DNA of 44,005 nt from positions 1 through 44,005 of the forward strand of contig JADGPF010000085.1 of NCBI GenBank assembly GCA_017882585.1, given 5' to 3'. This document shows positions 32,283 through 40,835 of the stretch, one piece after another (the stretch's first letter is position 1; each line of letters starts with the position of its first letter). Source of the DNA: Thermoleophilia bacterium (GTDB lineage Bacteria; Actinomycetota; Thermoleophilia; Miltoncostaeales; Miltoncostaeaceae). The notes beneath the pieces are model-generated. The model was not told where the DNA came from and did no database searches. It saw only the letters and a program-made list of their open reading frames with translations. The position numbers were made by a program, and so were the translations under genes.

Positions 32283-34043
32283 GTGCGCGCGGCCGCAATT
32301 GCCGTGCTCGTCGTGGCGGGACTCATGGTGGGCCATGTCGTCGCATTGGGCGCCGTCCGCGCGAGCCAGTCGCCGACGACCGCGACGGTGTCCACGACGC
32401 CCGCGCACCCGGCGCGGCACGCTGGCGACCTGCCCACGCTGTCGACCCACACGGTCGTCGAACTGGCGAATCGCTCTCAGGCGGTCCGGGATTGGATCCG
32501 CAGCCATCCGGTCTCCCGCACGACGCCCGAATACGACCCGACCTCCCACCAATGGACGGTGTACTACGTCTCGACCGGCGCAAAGGGGCTCGAGACGACG
32601 CAGGCCGAGGTCCTGATCGACGACAACACAGCCGAGATCCAGGAGACGCGCACCGGCCCGCAGGTCGCCTGGATGATGGCCCGCGGGTACTGGGGCGCGT
32701 TCGGACGGCATATCAACGACCCGTGGATCTGGTCGGGATTATGCGCGCTGTTTTTCATCCCGCTCATCGAGATCCGGCGCGTGGTCAGTTGGCGCACGCT
32801 CGATTTGGCGGTGCTGTTGAGCTTCTCGGTGTCACTGATCTGGTTCAACGCCGGCGACATCTACCGCTCTGTGCCACTGGTGTATCCGCCATTGGCCTAC
32901 CTCGCGATCCGCATGGCGCTGGTGGGGACCCGACGCGTGCGTTCGCAGCGGTCACGTGGCGGGACGACGCCGGCGGCGAGTCCCGACGACAGTCACACGC
33001 CGTCGTTTCGCGGCTGGGCTCCGACATGGCTGCTGATCGCGGTGCTGATGCTCGCGCTGGGGCTGCGCTATTCGCTCAACGCGTTCGATTCCAACGTGAT
33101 CGACGTCGGCTACGCGGGAGTCATCGGTGCGCATCAGATCGTGCACGGGGTCATCCCGTACGGGACGTTTCCCGCGTCGTGCGGTCACTGCGACACGTAC
33201 GGCCCACTGACGTACCTCGCCGTTGTGCCGTTCGAGGTCGCCGCACCGTGGCACGGCAGCTGGGATTCGCTGCCTGCCGCCCACGCGGCCTCCGCGGCCT
33301 TTGACGTGTTGTGCGTCGTCGGCCTGCTGGCGCTTGGATGGCGGCTCAGCGGGTTCCGGCTGGGGATCGCGCTGGCAACCGCGTGGGCGGCTTTCCCGTT
33401 TACGGCCTACGCACTCGAGAGCAACACGAACGACGCGCTGGTCGCGGCGATGCTCATCTGGGGGTTGGTCGCCGCCGCCCGACCGCTCGGGCGCGGCCTG
33501 ATGCTCGGACTGGCGATCGCCGCGAAGCTGACGCCGGCCATCCTGCTACCGCTGTGGTGGCGCCATCCGTATCCACGCGGGCAGCGGCCCCGCGGATCGC
33601 TGTGGTTCGCAGCGGGACTCGGGGCGGCGGCCGTTCTGACCGGCTGGGTGCTCCTGCTCGACGGGGTGCGGGGTGTCCATACCTTCTGGACGCGGACGGT
33701 CAGCTATCAGCTCGGACGCCAGACGCCGTTTTCGATCTGGGGGCAGCATCCGAGCCTCAGGCCGGTACAGCTGGGGCTGATCGCGATCGTCGCCCTCGCC
33801 GCGCTCGCCATGGTCCGATGGCCACGGGAACGCGATCTCCTCACGCTGACCGCGCTCTCGGGCACACTCATGATCGGCCTGCAGCTGACCCTCAACTACT
33901 GGTTCTATTTGTACATCCCGTGGTTCCTGCCGTTCGTCCTCGTGGCCATCGTCCCCCATTGGCCCCGGCCGCTGCCGCGGGCCGAGGCACCGGTGGCCGA
34001 CGCCACTGACGGTGTGCCGATCCCGGAAGCGACCGCCGGATGA
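32283..34043 (+). CDS. Polytopic GT87/DUF2029-like glycosyltransferase with N-terminal PepSY-like domain
   Basis: The 586-residue protein begins with a TM helix (AAAIAVLVVAGLMVGHVVALGAV). An extracytoplasmic domain of about 90 residues follows (TPEYDPTSHQWTVYYVSTG, AEVLIDDNTAEIQETRTG, QVAWMMARGYWGAFGR) with a PepSY-like strand pattern. The C-terminal part (~155-565) has about ten TM helices and a luminal loop with the acidic-aromatic stretch FDSNVIDVGYAG, like polyprenyl-phosphate-dependent GT-C mannosyltransferases. GTG 32283 starts just before the first TM helix and follows a purine-rich stretch; the track start at 32064 lies inside gtrA. Sugar and acceptor are unknown. The stop overlaps the next gene (ATGA). 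Confidence 0.8.
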   Translation: MRAAAIAVLVVAGLMVGHVVALGAVRASQSPTTATVSTTPAHPARHAGDLPTLSTHTVVELANRSQAVRDWIRSHPVSRTTPEYDPTSHQWTVYYVSTGAKGLETTQAEVLIDDNTAEIQETRTGPQVAWMMARGYWGAFGRHINDPWIWSGLCALFFIPLIEIRRVVSWRTLDLAVLLSFSVSLIWFNAGDIYRSVPLVYPPLAYLAIRMALVGTRRVRSQRSRGGTTPAASPDDSHTPSFRGWAPTWLLIAVLMLALGLRYSLNAFDSNVIDVGYAGVIGAHQIVHGVIPYGTFPASCGHCDTYGPLTYLAVVPFEVAAPWHGSWDSLPAAHAASAAFDVLCVVGLLALGWRLSGFRLGIALATAWAAFPFTAYALESNTNDALVAAMLIWGLVAAARPLGRGLMLGLAIAAKLTPAILLPLWWRHPYPRGQRPRGSLWFAAGLGAAAVLTGWVLLLDGVRGVHTFWTRTVSYQLGRQTPFSIWGQHPSLRPVQLGLIAIVALAALAMVRWPRERDLLTLTALSGTLMIGLQLTLNYWFYLYIPWFLPFVLVAIVPHWPRPLPRAEAPVADATDGVPIPEATAG

Positions 34044-35305
34044 CCCGCCGCGCTGCTGCCCTGCCGGTCGGGCTGATCGCGCTGGCAGTGGTCGCGTGGG
34101 CCTGGCCGCTGCAGCGCCTGGCCTTCTACACCCGGCGCACCGACGCCGGGGACGTCAACGTGTACCTGCGATACGCCCGCCTGATGGCACGGGGGCTGGT
34201 CCCCTACCGCGACTTCCATATCGAGTACCCGCCGGGCGCGACGTTCATCTTCTGGCTGGTCTGGCAGTTGCCGGGCCACTATCGCGGCACGCTGAGCGCC
34301 GTGATGCTCGTCTGCCTGTGCATTTGCCTGGTCGGCGTCGTCGCCACCGCGCGGGCGCTTGGGCTCTCGCCGGTGCGCCAGGCCATCGCCGGCGGGATCA
34401 TCGCGCTGGCCCCGTTGTTGCTCGGCCCGATCGTGCTCGAGCGCTTCGACATGGCAGTCGCCGCCGTGACGGCCTGGATGATCTACGCCGCGGTGACCGA
34501 GCGCTGGCGCCTGATGTGGATCCTGCTCGCGGTGGGTGTACTGATCAAGCTCGTGCCGATTGCACTCCTGCCGCTGCTCCTGATCTGGCATGCGCACCGG
34601 CGCGGGTGGACGGCGGCGATCCGCGACGCGGCAATCTCCGCTGGGCTCGTCATCGTCGGCATCCTGCCGTTCGCGATCATCGCACCGTCGGGGTCATGGT
34701 ACTTCGTCGGCTACAACCTGCGCCGACCGCCACAACTCGAATCGTTGACCTCCAACCTGTTTCTGCTGCTGGCGAAATACGGGCACTACCGGTTCCGGGT
34801 CGTCGAGAACTACCACAGCATCGGGGTGCACGGCACCGCGCCTGCGGTGGTCGCGACAATCTCGACGGTGGTGCTCGCCGTCGCGGTCGCCGTCTGCGCG
34901 TGGTGGTCCTGGCGCTTGCTGGCGGGCAGCTCCCCGCCCGCGGACCGCGGCATCATCGTGGCCGGCGCCGCCGCGACCATCGTCGCCCTGACCGTCTTCG
35001 GCAAGGTGCTCTCGCCCCAGTACATGATGTGGCTGCTGCCGGTGACCCTGATCCTGCAAGGCCGACGAGGCCGCACCGCCGTCGCGCTGACGGTTCTCGT
35101 GTTCCTGCTCACGCTGACCTACTTTCCGACCCACTTCGCCGAGATCTCCAAGGTGCAGATCTACGTGATCCACATCCTGACGTTGCGTAACCTCGCGCTC
35201 ATCGCGCTGCTGGTGGTGTGCTGGCCGCGGGCATCGTCGGGTCGGGACCCGGCCACCACGGGCGCCGACCAGGCCGCGACCGCCACGCCGGAGCCGGTTG
35301 TCTGA
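34040..35305 (+). CDS. Polytopic GT87/DUF2029-like glycosyltransferase, tandem copy A
   Basis: The 421-residue protein has about ten TM helices and no large soluble domain. Its first extracytoplasmic loop contains DAGDVNVYLRYARLMARGLVPYRDFHIEYPPGA, a GT-C-type acidic loop with the YPPGA motif common to DUF2029/GT87 proteins. Further conserved blocks are VGVLIKLVPIALLPLL and GKVLSPQYMMWLLPV. ATG 34040 overlaps the upstream stop (ATGA). It is closely similar to the next gene over its whole length. Likely role: transfer of a sugar from a polyprenyl-phosphate donor outside the membrane, inferred from family. Confidence 0.82.
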   Translation: MTRRAAALPVGLIALAVVAWAWPLQRLAFYTRRTDAGDVNVYLRYARLMARGLVPYRDFHIEYPPGATFIFWLVWQLPGHYRGTLSAVMLVCLCICLVGVVATARALGLSPVRQAIAGGIIALAPLLLGPIVLERFDMAVAAVTAWMIYAAVTERWRLMWILLAVGVLIKLVPIALLPLLLIWHAHRRGWTAAIRDAAISAGLVIVGILPFAIIAPSGSWYFVGYNLRRPPQLESLTSNLFLLLAKYGHYRFRVVENYHSIGVHGTAPAVVATISTVVLAVAVAVCAWWSWRLLAGSSPPADRGIIVAGAAATIVALTVFGKVLSPQYMMWLLPVTLILQGRRGRTAVALTVLVFLLTLTYFPTHFAEISKVQIYVIHILTLRNLALIALLVVCWPRASSGRDPATTGADQAATATPEPVV

Positions 35306-35370
35306 ATGCCGGTGACGCCGCTGAGCCCGAGGACCGCGCCCGCAGCGCCGACGCTGACGGACCCGCCGCG

Positions 35371-36675
35371 ATGACCCAGGCCCGTCGCCTTGCACTCCCC
35401 GCAGGCCTCATCGCGCTGGCGATCTTCGTGTGGACGGTCCCCTTGCAACGGTTCTCGATCTGGACCGACAACCAGATCAACCCGGATGTGAACCTGTACT
35501 TCGGCTACGCCCGGATGATGGCCCACGGGGCACTCGCCTACCGGGACATCCGCATCGAGTATCCGCCCGGCGCGACGGGCATCTTCTATCTGACCTGGTG
35601 GCTTCCGGGCCAGTACGTGACGGCATTTAGCGGGCTCATGCTCGCGTGCCTGTGCGTGTGTCTGCTTGGCGTCGTCGCCACGGCGCGCGCGCTCGGGTAT
35701 TCGCCGGTGCGACAGGCGATCGCCGGCGGGGTCATCGCCGTCTCGCCACTCATGTTGGGGTCGCTCGTGCAGGCGCGCTTCGACCTGGTTGTCGCGGCCG
35801 TGATCGCATGGCTGCTGTACGCCGCCGTGACCGAGCGCTGGAAGCTCATGTGGGCCCTACTCGCGGCCGGCGTGCTCATCAAACTGGTGCCGATCGCACT
35901 GCTGCCGCTGCTGGTGATCTGGCAGGCCCATCGGGTCGACTGGCGTGCAGCCCTGCGCGGGGCGGTCGCGTCGCTCGTCCTCGTTGCGCTGGTCATCGTG
36001 CCGTTCGCGGCGATCACGCCGTCGGGCACGTGGTACTTCATCGCCTACAACGTGCGCCGGCCTCCCCAGATCGAGTCCATGGCATCGAGCGTGCTCCTGG
36101 CCGCGCACGTGGCCACCGGCACGTACGTCCACGTGGTCCACAACTACGGCAGCCTCGGGCTGAGCGGCGGTCGGGCGGCACTACTCAGCCTGGTGCTGAC
36201 GCTCGTGCTCGTCGTGTTGGTGGTCGTGTGTGCGGTGTGGTGCGCTCGGCTCCTGGCGCGCGCCCACCGAAGCCGCGACGTCGAGATTCTCATCGCCGGC
36301 GCGGCGGCCACGATGGTCGCGCTCACCGTCACCGGCAAGGTGCTCTCACCGCAATACATGATTTGGCTCTTGCCGGTCACCATGCTCGTGCCCGGCCGCT
36401 ACGGGCGCGCGGCACTGGCGACGATGGTGGCCGCGATGCTGCTGACGCAGGCATTTTTCCCGGTGCACTACTGGGATCTCGTAGACCTGCACACCGTCGA
36501 CATCGGGTGGCTGGTGATCCGCAACCTCACCCTCATCGGCCTGCTTGTGCTGTGCTGGCCCCGTGCCGCGCTCGGCACGCTCCCGATCGGCGGACAGGTC
36601 ATCGGACGCGGTCCGCACGCGGCGAAAGTCACCGGACCGCCGACCGCGGTTTCGGCGCGCCACATCGTCGACTGA
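35371..36675 (+). CDS. Polytopic GT87/DUF2029-like glycosyltransferase, tandem copy B
   Basis: This 434-residue protein is a paralogue of the preceding gene, sharing VGVVATARALG, SPVRQAIAGG, YAAVTERW, GVLIKLVPIALLPLL and GKVLSPQYM at matching positions, including the loop NPDVNLYFGYARMMAHGALAYRDIRIEYPPGA. The track ORF starts at 35218 inside copy A; ATG 35371 gives an N terminus aligned with copy A. The 65-bp gap between the copies contains no other gene. The C terminus carries a longer, non-conserved tail after the last TM helix. The likely function is as for copy A with a different donor or acceptor. Confidence 0.82.
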   Translation: MTQARRLALPAGLIALAIFVWTVPLQRFSIWTDNQINPDVNLYFGYARMMAHGALAYRDIRIEYPPGATGIFYLTWWLPGQYVTAFSGLMLACLCVCLLGVVATARALGYSPVRQAIAGGVIAVSPLMLGSLVQARFDLVVAAVIAWLLYAAVTERWKLMWALLAAGVLIKLVPIALLPLLVIWQAHRVDWRAALRGAVASLVLVALVIVPFAAITPSGTWYFIAYNVRRPPQIESMASSVLLAAHVATGTYVHVVHNYGSLGLSGGRAALLSLVLTLVLVVLVVVCAVWCARLLARAHRSRDVEILIAGAAATMVALTVTGKVLSPQYMIWLLPVTMLVPGRYGRAALATMVAAMLLTQAFFPVHYWDLVDLHTVDIGWLVIRNLTLIGLLVLCWPRAALGTLPIGGQVIGRGPHAAKVTGPPTAVSARHIVD

Positions 36676-36700
36676 TTGGTGGGATTCCGTTCGCCGACGC

Positions 36701-36751
36701 CCAGTTCCACCCCCGGGCTGGGATATGGTCAGGGTGATATTCCTGAACTGG
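36701..36751 (+). promoter_or_regulatory. Upstream region of fbaB with a spaced inverted repeat
   Basis: CCAGTTC (36701-36707) and GAACTGG (36745-36751) are inverted 7-mers flanking GATATGGT, which contains a possible -10 (TATGGT). No firm -35 is seen. The arrangement could be a regulator-binding pair or chance. Confidence 0.25.
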
Positions 36752-36771
36752 ACGACTCTGGAGGCATGTGG

Positions 36772-37857
36772 ATGGGGACACAGAACCGAGCGGGTATTGA
36801 CGCGATCGTTGAGGTACTGGGCGATGCCGCACAGCGGCTCTTGGATCACCGCTGCACCACGATTCCGGCGAGCCGTCTGATCACGCCCGGCCCCGACTAT
36901 GTCGACCGCGTCCTAATCAACTCGGATCGCTCCATCCCTGTGCTGCGATCGATCCAAACGTTGTTCGGCACGGGACGCCTGGCCAACACCGGGTACGTGT
37001 CGATCCTTCCGGTCGATCAGGGCATCGAGCACTCGGGCGGCGCATCGTTCGCCAAGAACCCGGAGTACTTCGATCCGGTGAGGATTGTCGAGCTGGCGAT
37101 CGAAGGCGGCTGCAACGCCGTCGCCACAACCCTCGGTGCGCTCGGCCTGGCCGCCCGCAAGTACGCACACCGGATCCCGTTCCTGCTGAAGCTCAATCAC
37201 AACGAGTTCCTGTCGTACCCGAACGCCTACGACCAGATCATCTTCGCGTCGGTCAAGCAGGCGCGCGAGATGGGCTGCGTCGCGGTCGGCGCGACCATCT
37301 ATTTCGGGTCGGAGGAGAGCCGGCGCCAGATTCAGGAGGTCACCGCCGCCTTTGCCGCCGCCCATGAGCACGGCATGGCCACGGTGCTGTGGTGCTACCT
37401 GCGCAACGCGGCGTTCAACACGACCAAGTCCGGCGGTCCGGACTACCACGTGGCGACCGACCTGACCGGCCAGGCAAACCACATCGGCGTCACGATCGAG
37501 GCCGACATTATCAAGCAGAAGCTGCCGGAGACCGCGGCGCCCGGATTCGTCGACCTGAACTTCGGCAAGTCGGATCCGAGGATGTACAGCGAGCTCATGT
37601 CCGACCACCCGATCGACATGACCCGCTACCAGGTTGCCAACTGCTACCTGGGGCGCATCCCGCTGATCAACTCGGGCGGGGCATCGGGAGCAAACGATCT
37701 CCATGACGCGGTGGCCACCGCGGTGATCAATAAGCGCGCCGGCGGCTCGGGCCTGATCTCCGGGCGCAAGGCGTTCCAGAAGCCAATGGCCGACGGGGTC
37801 GCGCTGCTGAACGCGATCCAAGACGTCTACCTGTGCCCGGAGATTGACCTGGCATAG
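36772..37857 (+). CDS. fbaB: Class I fructose-bisphosphate aldolase (DhnA/FbaB type)
   Basis: FbaB cleaves or condenses fructose-1,6-bisphosphate through a Schiff-base lysine. The protein tracks E. coli FbaB along its length: [93 protein letters not shown] and [27 protein letters not shown]. The start is uncertain between ATG 36766 and ATG 36772. The latter lies 7 nt after GGAGG, the better spacing, and gives 361 residues. It is monocistronic, between the glycosyltransferases and a hairpin terminator. Confidence 0.95.
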   Translation: MGTQNRAGIDAIVEVLGDAAQRLLDHRCTTIPASRLITPGPDYVDRVLINSDRSIPVLRSIQTLFGTGRLANTGYVSILPVDQGIEHSGGASFAKNPEYFDPVRIVELAIEGGCNAVATTLGALGLAARKYAHRIPFLLKLNHNEFLSYPNAYDQIIFASVKQAREMGCVAVGATIYFGSEESRRQIQEVTAAFAAAHEHGMATVLWCYLRNAAFNTTKSGGPDYHVATDLTGQANHIGVTIEADIIKQKLPETAAPGFVDLNFGKSDPRMYSELMSDHPIDMTRYQVANCYLGRIPLINSGGASGANDLHDAVATAVINKRAGGSGLISGRKAFQKPMADGVALLNAIQDVYLCPEIDLA

Positions 37858-37893
37858 CGGCGCACGGCGCACGGTGGAACCGGGAACTTTGCG

Positions 37894-37929
37894 CGCACCG
37901 ACGGGACCTGATGGGATCCCGTCGGTGCG
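37894..37929. terminator. Hairpin terminator after fbaB
   Basis: CGCACCGACGGGA and TCCCGTCGGTGCG form a perfect 13-bp stem with a 10-nt loop, 37 bp after the fbaB stop. No T-tract follows, as with the hairpin after pckA. Confidence 0.7.
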
Positions 37930-37962
37930 GTCATTCGCCGAGGCACAGTCCTCGGGGTCGAC

Positions 37963-37968
37963 TACGCT
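37963..37968 (+). promoter_or_regulatory. Possible -10 element for the protease-acetyltransferase operon
   Basis: TACGCT in GACTACGCTCAGA fits TANNNT and lies between the fbaB hairpin and ATG 38036, giving a leader of about 65 nt. No -35 is recognised. Confidence 0.4.
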
Positions 37969-38035
37969 CAGACTGGGCCTCCGCAACGCTTTCGGCCCGC
38001 GCAGCCCATCTGGTCCTCCAGCGTCCGGACGCCAC

Positions 38036-39445
38036 ATGCCGCACATCCCCAAGGGTCGCCCTCCGAGCGCTGGTTCCGCCGGCGCGCGCGAGCACGCCGC
38101 ACGACGGCGCACGATCTACTGGATCGGCCTCCCACTTGGTTCCGCATGCGCGGCCGTCCTGGTGATGGCGGCGACCGGCCTCGCGACGGCCCCAGCGGGA
38201 TCCGTGGCAATCACCTCGCGCGGCGGGATCGCGCGGCGCGGCCAGTTCGTGCCCGTCGCCGCCACCGACCCGACAGGCTGGTTTTGCCAGGTCCGCGCCA
38301 GCGACGGCCGTCACACGACCGTGATCACGGGCGTCGTGGCCACCCCGAACGGTTCCTTGAGCTCAGGTTGGCTGGTTCCGCGCGCAACGCGCGTTCGCGC
38401 CTGGACGCTCAGCGTCGCCTGCGGGGCCTCGCGCGCCGCCGTCGCGCTCGGCCAGGTGAGTGTCGCATCGCAGCATCGGGTCGTGCTTGCTCCGGTTCGC
38501 CCGTCGACGATCACGCCCGACATCGTCGACCTCACCGCATCGCTCGGATATCAGTCGGGCAGTTACGCCGCGGGCACGGGCATTGTGGTCTCGGCCACCG
38601 GTCTGGTCCTCACCAACAATCACGTCGTCGCCGGCAGCACGAGCATCCGCGCGGTCGACCTCGGAAACCATCACAGTTACCACGCGCGGATGGTCGGAAT
38701 CGATGCTGCGGGCGACCTCGCGGTCCTACAGCTCATCGGTGCCCATGGGCTGCGACGTGCGCCGTTCGGCAGCTCTCGGTATGCGGTCCGGGGCATCGGC
38801 GTGAGCGCCGTCGGCAACGTCGGCGGGCGTGGCGGAGCGCCGACGATCACCTCCGGGATCATTACTGCGATCAATCAGAACGTCGACGCGAGCGACGCCG
38901 GCTCGCATGCCACCGAGCACCTGACCGGACTCCTTGAGACCAGCGCCCTCGTGCAACCCGGCGATTCCGGAGGCCCGCTCGTGGACGCCACCGGCTCGGT
39001 GATCGGCATCGACACCGCGGCGGCCGGTGGCGGGTCGTCAGGCCACGCGGGGTTTGCGATCCCCCTCACGCCGGCACTGGCAACCGAGCAGCAGATCGCC
39101 CTCGGTGCCCCGTCGCCGGGACTCGCCATCGGGTCACAGGCATACACGGGCTTCCTCGGGGTGCAGGTCATCGCAGGTACGCCGCGTGGTGCGCGGATCG
39201 TGCAGGTCGAGCATAGGTCGCCCGCCGACCGGTCCGGCGTGCGCGCCGGCGAGACGATCACGGCAATCGACACCGAGCCGACGGCATCACCGGCGGTGCC
39301 CGCGCATCCGATCGCGACGACCGGGCAGCTCACGGCACTGCTCAACCGCCTGCACCCCGGCGACGTGGTGACGGTCACCCTGACGGGTACCAACGCGCCC
39401 AAGACACCGCTCTCGGTCACGCTCGGGGTCGGAGCAGCCCGGTGA
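38036..39445 (+). CDS. HtrA/DegP-like serine protease with PDZ domain
   Basis: A short cytoplasmic basic tail and one TM helix (~27-48) anchor the protein outside. Residues ~57-150 form an unrecognised beta-rich domain with Cys84 and Cys129, which could pair as a disulfide. The protease domain has His196 (LTNNHVVAG), Asp227 (AAGDLAVLQL) and Ser311 (QPGDSGGPLVD), with the activation-loop style of HtrA. A C-terminal PDZ (~370-468) contains YTGFLGVQVI and RSPADRSGVRAGETITAI. The track start at 37844 precedes the terminator and promoter; ATG 38036 gives 469 residues. It is likely envelope protein quality control and a possible client of the DsbA/VKOR pair, which is inference. Confidence 0.9.
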   Translation: MPHIPKGRPPSAGSAGAREHAARRRTIYWIGLPLGSACAAVLVMAATGLATAPAGSVAITSRGGIARRGQFVPVAATDPTGWFCQVRASDGRHTTVITGVVATPNGSLSSGWLVPRATRVRAWTLSVACGASRAAVALGQVSVASQHRVVLAPVRPSTITPDIVDLTASLGYQSGSYAAGTGIVVSATGLVLTNNHVVAGSTSIRAVDLGNHHSYHARMVGIDAAGDLAVLQLIGAHGLRRAPFGSSRYAVRGIGVSAVGNVGGRGGAPTITSGIITAINQNVDASDAGSHATEHLTGLLETSALVQPGDSGGPLVDATGSVIGIDTAAAGGGSSGHAGFAIPLTPALATEQQIALGAPSPGLAIGSQAYTGFLGVQVIAGTPRGARIVQVEHRSPADRSGVRAGETITAIDTEPTASPAVPAHPIATTGQLTALLNRLHPGDVVTVTLTGTNAPKTPLSVTLGVGAAR

Positions 39446-39972
39446 CCGAGCGCGCGTCCGCGCGGAACGATGGCAGCGGGCTGTGCCTCTCCATCGCCGG
39501 GGTCGAGCGCATCGACGACCTCGAGCCGCTGTGGCTGGCACTCCACCGTCACCACCGCGAGGTGGCCGCCGTACCCGTCCAGGCGGACGACGGACTCTCG
39601 TGGGAGCTGTGCCGCGCCAACTACCGCCGGCACATCGAGGCCGGCGATGGGTTCCTGATCATGGCCGATCGGCACGGCATCACCACCGGCTACACGATGG
39701 TGCTGTTGCGCGCCGGACCCGACGACACGTACCCGTTCACCGACCGCTTTGCCGAGGTGCTCACGCTGGTCGTCTCACCCGCTGAGCGCGGGCGGGGGGT
39801 CGGCAGCGCGCTCCTCGATGCCGTCGACGCCGAGTTGGCGGTCCGCGGGATCAGCGACCAAGTGATCTCGGTGATGGCCGGAAATGCGGCGGCCCAGCGG
39901 CTTTACGAACGTCGTGGGTTCGTACCCGGCGAGATCCTCCTGTTTCGCGTGGGGGCACAGGCCGCACGGTGA
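39442..39972 (+). CDS. GNAT-family N-acetyltransferase
   Basis: The acetyl-CoA-binding motif is VVSPAERGRGVGSALLDAVDAEL, followed by the C-terminal GNAAAQRLYERRGFVPGEI. This is the standard RimI-like fold for acetylating an amine on a small molecule or a protein N terminus; the substrate cannot be read from sequence. GTG 39442 overlaps the protease stop (GTGA), so the two genes are coupled. Its stop lies within a 16-bp palindrome. Confidence 0.9.
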   Translation: MTERASARNDGSGLCLSIAGVERIDDLEPLWLALHRHHREVAAVPVQADDGLSWELCRANYRRHIEAGDGFLIMADRHGITTGYTMVLLRAGPDDTYPFTDRFAEVLTLVVSPAERGRGVGSALLDAVDAELAVRGISDQVISVMAGNAAAQRLYERRGFVPGEILLFRVGAQAAR

Positions 39973-39980
39973 TCACCGTG
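39965..39980. repeat. Perfect 16-bp palindrome over the acetyltransferase stop codon
   Basis: CACGGTGATCACCGTG is self-complementary and contains the TGA stop. It sits between the convergent acetyltransferase and YrhK-like genes and could serve as a small bidirectional terminator or a protein-binding site. There is no loop or T-tract. Confidence 0.35.
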
Positions 39981-40007
39981 GCGCGTCTGGCATTGGCGAC
40001 GACGTGG

Positions 40008-40739
40008 TCAGGTGCCCCGAGCCGATGCCACAGCAGCGTCATCGGGTGCGGGTCCCTCACGAGCGCGACGTACCGCGTGGGTCCATTCCGGAAGCATGAG
40101 CCCGGCGCCTGCGAAAAAGCACAGGGCGCCCAGGAACGTGCCGAGGTTCGCCCACCGGGGGTCCACAGCCTGGGAGCTGCCAGGCAGGACGTAGCTGGCG
40201 ATCGCGGAGACCATGAAGAAGACCGATCCGATCATGTTCAGCCAGGAGATCTCCCACGCGAGCGACCCCGGCTCGAGCTCCAACAGCGGTCCAAGCGCGA
40301 GGATCGCGAACGCGCTGGAGACCAGGAACAGGATCGAGCCCACAAAATCGGGCACCCACACCAGGCGGTGCGTCTGCGCCTCGGTCAGGGTCGTGGCGAT
40401 CGCAAACGCCGTGCTCGCGTTGAAGGCGAGCGTGCCGGGGAACTGCGTCGCCGCCGCCAACCAACCGCGATCATGCGGGACCCACGCGCGCACGACCACC
40501 ACCCGCCGCGTGCGGTCGTCACCGTCCGGGGGCGGCACCATCGCGGGACTCTGGGCCTGGAGCAACTGCGCAAACGATGCGGCCGTGAAGAAGATCGAGC
40601 CAACGAAGAACGTGATCGCATCCGCGACGACCCCAACCGCGTTGACGTACCAGGGAATCGTGCCGAGCGCGAAGCACGCGGAGCCGATCATGAACAGCAC
40701 CGCAATCGCCGCGTTCAGCCGCCATGGGGCAGCTCTCAT
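40008..40739 (-). CDS. YrhK-like multi-pass membrane protein
   Basis: The 243-residue product is mostly hydrophobic, with about six TM helices. It contains repeated glycine-serine helix motifs: LFMIGSACFALG, TFFVGSIFFTAASFAQLL, DFVGSILFLVSSAFAIL, NMIGSVFFMVSAIASYVL and LGTFLGALCFFAGAGLML. This GS-x-x-F pattern is that of YrhK-domain proteins, whose function is not known to me. ATG 40739 has only a weak upstream purine stretch. It is downstream of glutamate decarboxylase on the same strand across a 96-bp gap containing an imperfect hairpin, so it may or may not share the gad transcript. Confidence 0.75.
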   Translation of the reverse strand: MRAAPWRLNAAIAVLFMIGSACFALGTIPWYVNAVGVVADAITFFVGSIFFTAASFAQLLQAQSPAMVPPPDGDDRTRRVVVVRAWVPHDRGWLAAATQFPGTLAFNASTAFAIATTLTEAQTHRLVWVPDFVGSILFLVSSAFAILALGPLLELEPGSLAWEISWLNMIGSVFFMVSAIASYVLPGSSQAVDPRWANLGTFLGALCFFAGAGLMLPEWTHAVRRAREGPAPDDAAVASARGT

Positions 40740-40767
40740 CGGACGCGCCGCTCACCGCAGGCCCGCC

Positions 40768-40814
40768 CACGCCGTGCGCCGACGCACCGCGACGACCACG
40801 GCGCACGTGGCGTG
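40768..40814. terminator. Imperfect long hairpin between gadB and the YrhK-like gene
   Basis: CACGCC-GTGCGCC pairs with GGCGCAC-(GT)-GGCGTG: 13 base pairs with a 2-nt bulge and a 19-nt loop. It follows the glutamate decarboxylase stop on the minus strand and could terminate or attenuate read-through into the YrhK-like gene. Confidence 0.45.
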
Positions 40815-40835
40815 TGATGCACCGCCATGATCGCC

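Noticed and set aside
34012-35190. 392-residue + ORF in another frame of glycosyltransferase copy A
   Set aside because: Arg/Gly/Pro-rich out-of-frame translation with no hydrophobic helices, whereas the overlapping frame encodes a clear multi-pass membrane protein.
36913-38112. 399-residue minus-strand ORF opposite fbaB
   Set aside because: Shadow of a strongly conserved aldolase; it also runs through the hairpin terminator.
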